DNA of 64,000 bases from Mixophyes australis (lineage: Eukaryota; Chordata; Amphibia; Anura; Limnodynastidae): positions 160,144,727 to 160,208,726 of the forward strand of contig JAVHZZ010000004.1 in NCBI GenBank assembly GCA_036250195.1. The letters are read 5' to 3'. Shown in pieces: positions 24,081-34,122 of the stretch. The translations under genes and the position numbers were made by a program. The notes beneath the pieces are model-generated. The model ran no database searches. It had not been told where the DNA came from and saw only the letters and a list, made by a program, of their open reading frames with translations. Position 1 is the stretch's first letter, and the number at the start of each line of letters is the position of its first letter.

Positions 24081-25680
24081 GAGGTACAGGATATTTTAGA
24101 CCCCCCTCAATGGTTGATGTTGCACTTTACTAATATAGAACAAAGTCCATCTCAAGTAAAGGGGATGTTGCTGGAAATACTGAGTTCACTATGGACCAGA
24201 GATGGACAGGACACTGGATTGATGGCAAATGTAGCTCCTGTGATGGTAAATCTAAAAAGTGGTAGGATAGCCCCAAAAATCGCACAGTATCCATTAAAAC
24301 CAGAGGTGGAACTAGGGGTATGTCCTGTTATTGAGAGGCTGTTGCAACAAGGGATTTTAATTTGTGCATCCAGCACAGCAAATAGTCCCATTTTTCCTGT
24401 GAAGAAGAGTAGGGGGAGGGGCTATAGATTAGTCCAGGACTTAAGGGGAATTAAGAAAGTTGTTGAGAGCCAATTCCCCGTAGTGCCCAATCCAGCCGTC
24501 ATCCTCATGCAGATTCCACCGTCTGCCAGTTATTTTACTGTCATTGATCTATGTTCTGCTTTCTTCTCAGTCCCTCTTCACCCTGACTGCCAATACCTTT
24601 TTGCATTCTCCTACCGGGGGGTGCAATATACATGGACCAGACTTCCCCAGGGGTTCATTGACAGCCCCGGTATTTTCTCTCAAGCCTTAAATGACTGTTT
24701 ATGAACTTTCCAGCCTAGCAATGGGTCTGTTCTAATTCAGTATGTGGAGGATTTGTTGCTGTGCTCTGATTCTTTTATGTCACGTTTACATGATACTAAA
24801 TTGTTGTTGCTCCATCTCTCGCAAACAGGGCACAAAGTGGCAAAGGACAAGTTACAGCCATGTCAGACTAAGGTCAAATACTTAGGACATTGTCTCACCC
24901 AGGGGCTAAGACATTTGACGACCGACAGAATTGAGGCCATTCAACACATGACTCTGCCGCAGAGCCAGAAGCAAATTCGTACCTTCCTGGGGATGTGTGG
25001 ATACTGTAGATCCTGGATCCCAGGTTTTTCGATTCTGGCATTACCATTGCAGGAGCTAGTCTCTTCCTCAAAACCAGAACGTGTCGTACACACAGAAGAG
25101 TCAGAGCAAGCGTTCTTTAATCTTAAAGATAGTCTGACTAAAGCACCTGCATTGGGAATACCTGATTATGAAAAGCCTTTTGAGTTATACTGTATGGAAG
25201 CTGATGGTTGTGCAGCAGGTGTCCTCAGACAGAAACATGGTGATGCTAGCAGACCGGTAGCATACTACATTGCACAATTGGACACTGTGGCAAGATCACT
25301 CCCAACATGTCTCAGAAGTGTAGCAGCAACAGCTCTTCTGGTAAGTAAGAGCGAGGACGTAGTATTAGGACATGATTCAACTGTCTATACACCCCATGCT
25401 GTATCAGCTCTGTTAAACTCAGCTCAAACCAGACATGTTTCCTCAGCTAGATTCACAAAATGGGAACTAGCTCTGATGGCACCCTCAAACATCACCATCA
25501 AACGATGTAGCACCTTAAATCCAGCTACATACCTTCCATATGTGTCTCGAGAGACACAAAGGGTGGGAGGTGAGGAGACCCTGGGTGGTGATGAGTTTGG
25601 CAAGAGTACTGATACGCATGATTGTATGGAATACCTGAAACAGACCTTTACTGCCAGGCCCGACATACATGACACCCCCT
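24081..25680 (+). pseudogene. pol: ERV reverse transcriptase
   Basis: Copies viral RNA to DNA. Visible motifs are YRLVQDLRGIKK, the first catalytic aspartate in VIDLCSAFFSVPL (24546), and LPQGF. A TGA at 24702 stops the frame. Just beyond, the catalytic box reads YVED (24741-24752) where retroviral enzymes have two adjacent aspartates, so one metal-binding aspartate is glutamate here. The thumb/connection region follows, with KYLGHCL and IRTFLGMCGYCRSWI. Both the stop and the altered box would inactivate it. Confidence 0.9.
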
Positions 25681-26180
25681 TAGAAAATGTAGATTTTACA
25701 TTTTATACAGACGGGAGTTGTCATAGACAGACAGAGACGGGATAAATATGTACTGGTTACGCTGTTGTAGACGATCAGGATGTTGTAGAAGCTGAACCTC
25801 TTGGCCCACCTCACTCAGCCCAGGTGGCTGAACTAGTAGCATTAAGGAGAGCTTGTGAGTTGGCAAAAGGTAAATCAGCTAATATATATACTGCCTTTAG
25901 GTACGCCTTCGGGGTAGTGCACGAATTTGGGGCCCTTTGGCGTCTTAGAAACTTTACGACAGCAGCAGGCACGCCAGTGGCACACTCACAACACATAAAA
26001 GGACTTTTGACAGCGATACAGTTACCCAGGACAGTATCCGTCATAAAGTGTAAAGCCCATACCTCTGAAGAAGACCCGGTGTCATTGGGCAATAACAGGA
26101 CGGACGAAGCTGCTAAATGGGCAGCAGGGCAACCTATGACTGTATCAACTGAGACTATGATGGTTTTTCAGACATTAGAC
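25681..26180 (+). pseudogene. pol: ERV RNase H
   Basis: Degrades the RNA strand of the hybrid. The first motif is FYTDGS (aspartate codon 25710). TAA at 25743 interrupts the frame. Downstream are AELVALRRACELA, with the glutamate, then NIYTAFRYAFGVVH, where alanine (25893) stands at the position of the third catalytic aspartate, and NNRTDEAAK. It is therefore doubly defective. It stays in the same frame as RT and integrase. Confidence 0.88.
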
Positions 26181-27180
26181 ATGCAGAAATTAATTGAAAT
26201 GCAAGACTTGTGTTCCCTGCAGGAAAAGGCAGTCTGGAAGGCGAAGGGATGTGGTCAAGAGTCCTCAGAACTCTGGAGAGATGGACAAGGTAAGCCCGTA
26301 GCTCCCAGAACATACTATCCAAGCCTGGCTGAAGCAGCACACGGTCTTACTCACCTGGGTAAAGAAGGTATGTGCAAACTGGTGAGAGCATACTGGTGTG
26401 CTCCTGGATTTTCCTCTCAGGCTGGTAAGAAGGCAATGTCATGTCTTATGTGTTTGAGGAAAAATGTCGGGAAAACTATTCCAACTGAGCCATCCCACAT
26501 CCCTCCTACAGACGGACCTTTTCAGGTAATACAAATTGACTATATCCAATTACCACCTTGCAGGAATCTAAAGTATGTGTTAGTATGTATTGATGTGTTT
26601 TCCGGTTGGGTAGAAGCATATCTGGCAGCCACTAATACTGCTGTGTTCACTGCAAAGAAAATTGTACAAGAGTTTGTGTGTAGGTTCGGTATCCCTAGAA
26701 TCATTGAAAGTGATAGGGGTACCCACTTTAATGGTGATATCTTCCAAAATATGTGTAAGCTCATGGGAATCAGTAGCAGACTTCACAGCCCTTACCGACC
26801 ACAAGCCAGTGGTAAGGTGGAAAGAGTAAATGGTACTATTAAGAACAAGCTTGGTAAGATAATGGCTGAAACTGAGATAGCGTGGCCTGAAGCTTTGCCA
26901 CTAGTCCTCCATAGCATCCGAACCACTCCTAGACCTCCTCTTAATCTGTTCCCCTTTTGAGATACTGTTCGGCCGACAACCTCATTTGATCGTGAGTCCA
27001 CAAGACGACTTAAAGTGTAATAATGAAGTGACTGTATGTCACTCACCGCACTGTGAGTGCTACTTCTCGTGTGTTTAGGAACCGTGGCCGTCCACCATCC
27101 TGAGGGTCTGCGCATGTGCAGCCCTTTCAAACCTTCAGTTCATGTTCCTTTTAGTTAATTGGCTGATCAGGCAACACTCC

Positions 27181-27190
27181 CTATTTAAAG
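27181..27190 (+). promoter_or_regulatory. TATA-like box of the nested LTR
   Basis: 'ctatttaaag' lies about 145 bp into the LTR, a plausible U3 position for initiation inside the LTR. Function is inferred only. Confidence 0.5.
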
Positions 27191-27299
27191 CACCTGAGGT
27201 CAATACCTCGTTGCCTGATCTTGGAGTCTCATTCCCCATGAGCCTCTGAAGGTGTTCCTGTGTTTCCTCGTGTGTTCAGCTCCTGCTGATTCCTGTTGT

Positions 27300-27830
27300 T
27301 CGTTTGTGGTTTCCAGACCACTTCAACTCTCCCGTGTTTCATCGTGACTGTGCCAGCTGATTCCTATCCGCTGCCTCTGTGCTACTACAGTTTCCAGTCC
27401 ACTTCAACTCTCCTGTGTTTCATCGTGACTGCACCAGCTGATTCCTATCCGCTGCCTCTGTGCTACTACAGTTTCCAGTCCACTTCAACTCTCCTGTGTT
27501 TCATCGTGACTGCACCAGCTGATTCCTATCCGCTGCCTCTGTGCTACTACAGTTTCCAGTCCACTTCAACTCTCCTGTGTTTCATCGTGACTGCACCAGC
27601 TGATTCCTATCTGCTGCCTCCATGTATCTACAGTATCCTGCTCACCTCAACTCTCCCGTGTTTCATCGTGACTGCACCAGCTGATTCCTATTCGCTGCCT
27701 CCGTGTTCTACAGTATCCTGCTCACCTCAACTCTCCCGTGTTTCATCGTGACTGCACCAGCTGATTCCTATCCGCTGCCTCCGTGTATCTGCAGTATCCT
27801 GCTCATCGCAACCCTCCAGTACTCCTCGTG
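27300..27830 (+). repeat. 81-bp tandem array in the nested LTR
   Basis: 'atcgtgactg' recurs at 27341, 27422, 27503, 27584, 27665 and 27745, that is every 81 bases, the last step 80. The period is a multiple of three, which explains the 151-codon plus-strand ORF (27296-27751) with repeated FIVTAPADSYPLP. The 80-base step shifts the frame, and a second ORF starts there. Read as repeat-driven rather than a gene. Confidence 0.93.
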
Positions 27831-28412
27831 TCTGCAGCCAGCTGATCCGCTCTCCGTGCTTCTACAGTGTCTCCACTTGTGTCAACTCGCCTGTCTGCAT
27901 TGGATCAACGCTCCGCTGCTTCCATCTTGTCTAGACCATCTCTACTCTTCAGCGTTCTCCCGGTGTCCAGTTCGATATACTACTGCTTCCTAAATATTGT
28001 TTCCATCCCTGCTGGTCTACCTACCTGTGCGCTGCACCTACTTGATTACCGTTTCTACCCTCCTGGGACTTCGTATCCTGCCGGCCTCCAGCCGTTCAGG
28101 TATCCCTGCACTTCTGTCTGACAGCCTGCTCTCCTGAACCACGGTATGCATACTTCTCATTGACTGTGCTGGTGTATTGCATATCTTGCTGGACTGAGTT
28201 GTTCTCCCCTGGAGTTGCCTATCCGCTGAGACTATTACCATCATTTGACTGTGTTACCTTTTGCCTGGATAGTTCTTGTGACTTTGTATTATTGTGCAGT
28301 GCTGTTCAGTTATTACTATTTGTGCATATCATCGTGGGATCAAGTTCAGTGTGCCCGTGTATACTCTGCATTGCATTTATCTCCCCGTGCTCTTCCTCAC
28401 ATATATATATTT

Positions 28413-28674
28413 CAGTGGTACAACTTGCTAGAGGCAGACCACTGTTCCCTGTTTCCTGAGTCACCTGTTTCCAGTATCCTTTCACATAGCAGTGGTACAA
28501 CTTGCTAACGCAGACCACTGACTTCCCGGATACCTTCATCTGGATTCCATTCCCTCACCTAGACAGCGGTACCACTTGCTATACGCAGACCGCTGACTCT
28601 CATCACCCCCTCGTTATTTCTGGACATTCCTCCTCACTATAGCAGTGGTGCAACTTGCTATCCGCAGACCACTG
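28413..28674 (+). repeat. Four spaced hairpin repeats with compensatory change
   Basis: A 32-base motif CAGTGGT-loop-ACCACTG occurs at 28413-28444, 28490-28520, 28564-28595 and 28643-28674. The loop keeps 'acttgcta' and 'gcag'. In the third copy both arms change together to CAGCGGT and ACCGCTG, preserving the 7-bp stem. Sequence between copies differs. This points to a structure under past selection in the parent retroelement, as RNA hairpin or paired DNA sites. Confidence 0.85.
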
Positions 28675-29280
28675 ACTACCCTCACGTTTCCTTGTCCATC
28701 CAGTTCCTCGTGTCAATCATCTATATATTACCAGTGCTGCTAGTCATAGACTTTCCACGAGCATTCTCTTACCATCTGCTGTCTCCTGTTCCGTGATCAC
28801 CCCGCTACCAGAGTATCATATTACCACCTATACTGCTCTGGTAAGTCCATCATCTGGTGATCCCTGGGTAAAGACTCCTAGTGCCCGTGACACTGTACAA
28901 TATCTTATTAAAATGAGCAGACAGCTAAAACAACAACAAAAACTCAAAATGCTGTCACCTGGTATGCCAGAAACTGTCATGATGTTGAACATGGGGACTA
29001 TGTTATGATCCGCAATTTCTTACGCTCAGGTTGTTTAACAGACCGTTGGGAAGTCCCATACCAAGTGCTGCTGACCAGTACCACATCACTGAAGGTTGCA
29101 GAGAGAGACACTTGGGTCCATTCCACCCACTGTAGGAGAGTCAGTAACCCGGAGAAAGTGCGAGATAAAGCTGAGACCGATGACACTGATCTGTCACTCG
29201 TAAACCTGTTCCGGGAGACCTAAAGCCTGCATTAAAGACACCTGAATCAGAGACGTTGCCTCAGAACTATCCTTTCAGCG

Positions 29281-30966
29281 ATGGAGTGGCGGTTTTTGTT
29301 TTTCTTTTGTTCCAGGATTTTCCTTGTTTTTACTTTTTCTAGGACACTCGATTTTTGTGAAGGAGGATGGAGGACAGAGACAGGTTCTGGTAGTGATACG
29401 GATGAGATGGAGTTATTAGAATACCCAGAGCAACCCATTATCAAGCTTGGTCCAGGGGAATGAAAAGGTCTGCTAGCTTGTGAACTCGGAGACAGTGTGA
29501 GGGGCTATTGTCTGATGAGTATTGTATCTGTAAGTTCTGTGACTCCCTAATTGAAGAAAAGTGCATCCAGCGATGCCAGTCCACCAGTACCCTGGACATG
29601 GGCGGGCATCCTCTGGAGGATTATCACTCCTTAATGGATAAGGTTCTGAACCAGACTGAGTGCTGGGTGTGCTCACATGTGCCGCAGGGCCAGCATAACT
29701 TAGGACTAGTGCCATTCCCACTAAACATTTCTGAGGTACTAGAATTGAGGGGAGGGAGGCCCATAGAAGGGAGGTATAATAACACTAGGTCCCCTAGTCT
29801 GAAGCTTCAACAATACTCCTTAGACAGATCTTTACTGTGCCTAAACATCTCTCATGCAAAGCGTCTGGAGAATTGGAAAGCTGACCTATCAGATCAGACA
29901 ATGGCTCGCCACACCCATGTTGGAGGGAGACTTGCAAGGTCACCAATAAGTAGGACTGTGGATGGACACCACAAATTAGGGCATGTAACTAAACATAAGA
30001 AAGTATCAATTGGAAAGGTCTCTATAAGTAATTGTAAGAATGTCATGCATGCTGCTGACACGTGTCTCGAGCAAATGGAGGCACTAGGCATGGGTAGTTT
30101 TGTCAAAACCTTATGCTATATAATTAATGGGCATACTGTTCCTTATGTTCTCCCTGATGATGTGTACTTTGTTTGTGTTAGAAAAGCTTATTCCTGGATG
30201 ACTCCGAGTTCCAAGGGTTTGTGTTTCTTAGCTAAACTGGTTCCTGAAATCATGACTATTACTCATGAAGAAATGGTTGGTATTCACAAGACTACATCAC
30301 TACCATACATACACACACAGTATGAACACCGTGGCAAGAGAAATATGATTCCTGGTGAGGAGCCCATAGCTACAAAATTAGTGAAACCGCTGGTTTATGG
30401 TTGCTCTAGACCTCACCAGGACCGCTCGGGGAACGTTAAATTTTAAATATATTCAAGACCTAGCTAAATTAATAGACTATATCACCGAGATGTATGATGA
30501 CACCTTCAGGTATACTGGAAGGGAGCTACAACCGTATAAGAAGGAGTTGGTGCAACATAGGTTGGTACTGAATTATCTCACCTCTATTACTGGTGGATAC
30601 TGTGTGACTTTGGCCACCCAGTTTGGTGTCAAGTGTTGCACATACATCAACAATAATACAGATGACCCCAAAGAGGTTATAGACCGGAAGATGGACGAAA
30701 TTCTACAACTGAAATGGGAATTTCAAAGGAACCATAAATCTTCGTTATATGAGGTCAGGGAAAAGGTGGCAGGTTGGTTCTCATGGTTGAACCCTGTGAA
30801 ATGGTTCTCTGGTCTGGGCCAGTGGGTACAGAAAATGGTTGCTAGTGTAGGTAAGCTCCTTCTCTTTATACTGGGTGTCATCTTAGCAATTGGTTTATGT
30901 GTGAAATGTGTTCCTAATGTGTTGAAATGTGGAAAATCACTGAGAACGAGACTGAAAGGGTGGTGA
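29281..30966 (+). pseudogene. env: ERV env, frameshifted
   Basis: Surface and transmembrane glycoprotein. A hydrophobic signal-like N-terminus (29281-29340) is in one frame and stops at 29463; the surface subunit continues in another frame (29508-30446) with CWVC at 29661-29672 (CXXC type), four N-glycosylation sequons and a basic RGKR cleavage site at 30330-30341. The transmembrane subunit is in a third stretch (to 30966), back in the first frame, with a heptad-like region, a C-X10-CC cysteine group, a membrane segment (LLLFILGVILAIGL) and a short tail. At least two frameshifts make it non-functional. Sequence expected for a fusion peptide is not evident. Confidence 0.85.
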
Positions 30967-31050
30967 GAGATACCGAGATCATGGTCTGTGAAGAAGTGTT
31001 GTATAATTCTGAACTTGAAACGGTGATTATGTGATAGTTTATTACACTAT

Positions 31051-31063
31051 CAAAGGGTGGAAC
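31051..31063 (+). promoter_or_regulatory. Polypurine-tract-like sequence
   Basis: 'aaagggtgg' followed by 'aac' lies directly before the 3' LTR start, the position where a polypurine tract primes plus-strand DNA. It is short. Confidence 0.6.
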
Positions 31064-31904
31064 TGTCGAAGTCAGCAAAATTGGATAAAGTCATTTCAAT
31101 TAATATCGAGCAAACTTGGTTGTCTTTGTCTGAAAAGATGCCTATTGCGCGCTACGGCGTGGAAGGGCGTACGTAGCCGTAACACGTGGCAATAGCGATT
31201 TTTACAGATTTACACACATTCGCACCAATTAGCATCTTTGTAAATAGTACACATTAATTATAGTCACAACACATAGTCGAAATATAGTAGTGTTTATGTG
31301 TAATATTATAAGTTATATGCGTATTAGTAATACATATAGTACAGGTTAAAGGAAATGTGTCATGAGTGGTATCATATTGATCCCCTTTACTTCAGCAGCT
31401 GTCCGGTGCATTCGGCGAAGAGATCGCACATTGCATACGCTAGTTATTGATGTTAGGGAATACACCTTTAATATGATGCAGACTATAATATGCTAATGGA
31501 CTGGTTGTAAATGGAGTTTTGGCGGGAAGAATAGAGCACATCCCCTGGAAAGATGACCCCCACCTTTGGATTCCTTAGACTGAACCAGCCTATGATATAC
31601 AACCCCCTGGACCTTCCTGAAGCCTGGACCAATAGAAGCAAGCCACACCATCTGCATTATTTTACTGTATTTCTGTTTGCATATAAGCAGGAGCTTTTCA
31701 TCTAGTGTTCAGACATCTTGTCCACAGACTTCAGGACTGAATGACTGTTCTCTGGATCCAGAGCGCCTGCGATAAGTAACAGCTGTACTTACTATTATTT
31801 CGCTTGAATTATTCTGCTACTTTTTGAGAATATATATTTGAGCGTTGGATACAGAAATCGAGATTCGACAATCGTTATTGGATAGCGATAAAACGCACAT
31901 AACG
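31064..31904 (+). repeat. ERV 3' LTR (full length)
   Basis: It starts TGTCGAAGTCAGC and is 841 bp; its last bases 'cataacg' have CA changed to CG. It includes the 384-bp U3 segment (31081-31464) absent from the 5' LTR. CCAAT and TATA-like elements are retained. Unusually, it is followed by primer-site and leader sequence rather than host DNA. Confidence 0.9.
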
Positions 31905-32416
31905 ATTTGGGGGCTCGCAGTGGGCTCGCGTCATTTATGGGTAAGAACGCAATGTGTTCAAAACCTGAATTTTACTTTGTGTTGTGAAACCGAATGTCTA
32001 TTTTGCATAATCTGAAGGTGCGCTAACTGGAATCTAGGGACAAAAGAGAAAACTGTTTCTTTTTATTGTCATATTGCGTTTTAATATATTGTATTGCTTA
32101 GCGTATGTGTACTTCCTGCCTAGCGTATACGAACTTACGGTAGATTTGCCACGTGGTTAAACAATCGTTTTGATAGTTGTTATACATGCATAGTATAATC
32201 ACTTGTTAAAACCTCTGGGACATTATTACTATTGTTGGGAACTTTGATTATCTGCGTAGAAAAGGTGTATGTCGTGTGTGATTTGGTGACTTTAAATACA
32301 CTGAGGTTTTGATCTATTGTTGAATAGAGTGTCAGTTGCTGTCTGACGAGGCAGGTGCCCAACTGGTGTACGGTATACAAGGCAGGTAAAGCGATAGCGA
32401 TAAAACGCGCATAACA
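31905..32416 (+). mobile_element. Second ERV leader and LTR stub
   Basis: Bases 31905-32386 match the 5' leader (21061-21606), including 'tgggggctcg' at 31908 and the splice-donor-like 'gggtaagaacg', but lack about 75 bases after the primer site. At about 32387 homology jumps to the last 23-26 bases of the LTR ('gatagcgataaaacgc...cataaca', ending 32416). This is what remains if a second tandem provirus lost all sequence from its leader to near the end of its 3' LTR. Confidence 0.85.
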
Positions 32417-33044
32417 AAATGCATAATTAGGAGCAATAGCTCAATCTAGCAAAATATCAGTGTGCATTTGTCTCTAGGCCCATCCCATGTGCCAGAACCC
32501 CGATAGAAGCATTTCAAAGGAAGTCTGGCCACCTGAGAGATGGGCATTGCAATGCCAAGAATAGATACAGGCAAACTTGAAACAGCGGCTTATTCATTCA
32601 TAAATACTTCCTGGAATTCAGCAAGTAAAAGATAACACTAAAGAAGGACCTGAGGAAGGCAATCTCACTGTCAGAACAGGTAAGGGATCTGACATAAATT
32701 CCACATTCCTTTAAAATGTGTTTTAAAAACCATCTGTGCTTTAAATTAACTACCATATTGATATTGAATACAGGTTTTGGTGACATCTATTACAAAAGGT
32801 CACTGGGGATTCCATGCAGAACTATGTCTACTGCTGGGATTATAATTCAATTATCATATCTGTGTAAAGCCCAGGGAGATCTGGAAACATTGATAGACAT
32901 ATAAGCCTGGGGGAAAATGGGAATAATATATCTAGGAATCATGTATGTTGTCATATTTCGTCTCATATTTAGAGATGAAGTACATTTTATTGCAATATTT
33001 GGTCCTCTTGACTCATTAATTAAACACTTAATATCGATTGATTT
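32417..33044. other. Flank of the ERV, no recognised feature
   Basis: Unassigned sequence following the LTR stub. No gene, RNA or clear repeat boundary. Confidence 0.45.
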
Positions 33045-33325
33045 CTCCTTGGGCTCTCTCCCCATTGACTCTACGCCTCCATTGTCTTTACACCTCTTTC
33101 AGTGGCTCTAAACCTGTTAGTTGTGCCCAAGTTAATGGCCATATGTTTTTACTGTATATACCCCTTGCATCCCAGTAGCTGTATTGAGAGTTGTTTGTTT
33201 ACTGTATTGTACTGCTTTACCATTTACTGTCTTGTTGTTTGCCCTCTGTATGGTGCTGTGAACCTCATGTGGCGCTATATAAATAAAGGCTAATAATAGT
33301 AAAAATAATAATAATAATAGTACTC
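33045..33325 (+). mobile_element. LINE 3'-UTR fragment, L2/CR1-like
   Basis: The end 'catgtggcgctatataaata' followed by 'aaggctaataatag' and AAT repeats is typical of amphibian L2/CR1 3' tails. Upstream 'actgtattgtactgcttta' fits their 3' UTRs. No ORF part remains. Identification is from general pattern, so the left edge is approximate. Confidence 0.65.
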
Positions 33326-33795
33326 ACTTTCTATTCTAGTGTAAAATAGTCAAAGACATGCTCTTATATTTTGAGTTATACTTTGTTTTTAACTTTTCAT
33401 CTCCATCTTATACTAGTAGTTACTAGTCTTCAGTTTATCAGCCAAAAGTGTGGTTAATATATACGGGCATATTTACTTGCTAGAGGATTTCCTCTAATTA
33501 TGTTAATCAGCACCGTTTAAGTAGCCACAAGGCTGGAAAGCTGATCATAATAGCTGTAGGGTTTCCCATATATAGAGACTATACTTGGTAGCTATACAGG
33601 TCACACAAGTGGGATTTCTGCAAATGTGTGGCACATAACACTGATTTTATAGCCTGAAGTAACTGGTAAGAATATTGATCTGTATCTCATGATGGGATTA
33701 AAATAGATTTTTTTATGTCCTGAGATCATTAGACTTCCAGAAAAAGGAACCTAAACAACAATGAGGAAAAGAGTTGAGATAAGTAAATACATATC
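33326..33795. other. No recognised feature
   Basis: Unassigned AT-rich sequence. Confidence 0.4.
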
Positions 33796-34122
33796 ATCAT
33801 CATAATCATCATCAATTATTTATATAGCGCCAACATATTCCGTAGCGCTTTACAATTGGGGAAAAACATAATAAACTAATAAACAAACTGGGTAAAACAG
33901 ACAAAGAGGTGAGAAGGCCCTGCTCGCAAGCTTACAATCTATGGGACAATGGGAGATTGACACATGAGGTTAAGTCTACATTTTGCATTTTGGCCCAGCC
34001 AGACTGCAAAGGTAAAAGTGACTCATAAGCTTAATGATGCTGTCACACAACAATGTTGGTCAGGGGGTAGTTGTCTTGTGTGAAATTGTGTAACAGGCGG
34101 TAATAGGCTAAAGGCGATGAGG

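Larger units (their letters stand above)
27037..28892 (+). mobile_element. 1856-bp solo LTR inserted in ERV pol
   Basis: It starts TGTCACTCACCGC and ends GTGCCCGTGACA, so the outer six bases are inverted (TGTCAC/GTGACA). The 5-bp duplication CTGTA flanks it at 27032-27036 and 28893-28897; removing it restores a continuous integrase reading frame across the junction. A TATA-like 'ctatttaaag' is at 27181. The body has an 81-bp tandem array and four hairpin repeats. No gag-pol is present. The 5-bp duplication and style suggest a Gypsy-type LTR. It post-dates the retrovirus. Confidence 0.92.
26181..29223 (+). pseudogene. pol: ERV integrase, split by an LTR
   Basis: Inserts viral DNA. An HHCC zinc finger (HGLTHLG...CLMCLRK) is followed by the DD35E core: aspartates at 26538 (QIDYIQL) and 26712 (ESDRGTHF), glutamate at 26820 (KVERVNG), with 35 residues between the last two. 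One extra T in the 'ccccttttg' run near 26954 shifts the frame. At 27036 the gene is interrupted by a 1856-bp solo LTR; it resumes at 28893 after the duplicated CTGTA. A second frameshift lies near 28975. The C-terminal domain with GDYVMIRNFL- and DTWVHSTHCRR-like segments ends at the TAA at 29221-29223. Confidence 0.9.
20605..32416 (+). mobile_element. Endogenous retrovirus locus, defective, gamma/epsilon-like
   Basis: The order is LTR (20605-21060), leader, gag, pro, pol, env, LTR (31064-31904), second leader (31905-32390), LTR-end stub (about 32391-32416). Class is judged from the single Cys-His box, gag-pro-pol in one frame, PBS starting TGGGGGC, DD35E integrase and a CXXC/furin-site Env. 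The flanks 'aaac' and 'aaat' match at three of four bases, possibly a decayed 4-bp duplication. Two LTR copies differ at about ten substitutions plus one 1-base indel over some 450 aligned bases (hand count). The locus has many stops, frameshifts and an LTR insertion and cannot produce virus. Confidence 0.92.

Noticed and set aside
27300..27830. CRISPR-like array
   Set aside because: Repeats are contiguous 81-bp units with no unique spacers, in a vertebrate LTR.
27296..27993. Possible secreted repeat protein
   Set aside because: The 81-bp tandem array in the LTR explains the open frame; a one-base change in one unit breaks it.
30397..30966. Intact Env transmembrane protein gene
   Set aside because: The frame is open but lacks an initiating context and is frameshifted from the surface subunit, so it is part of a broken env.
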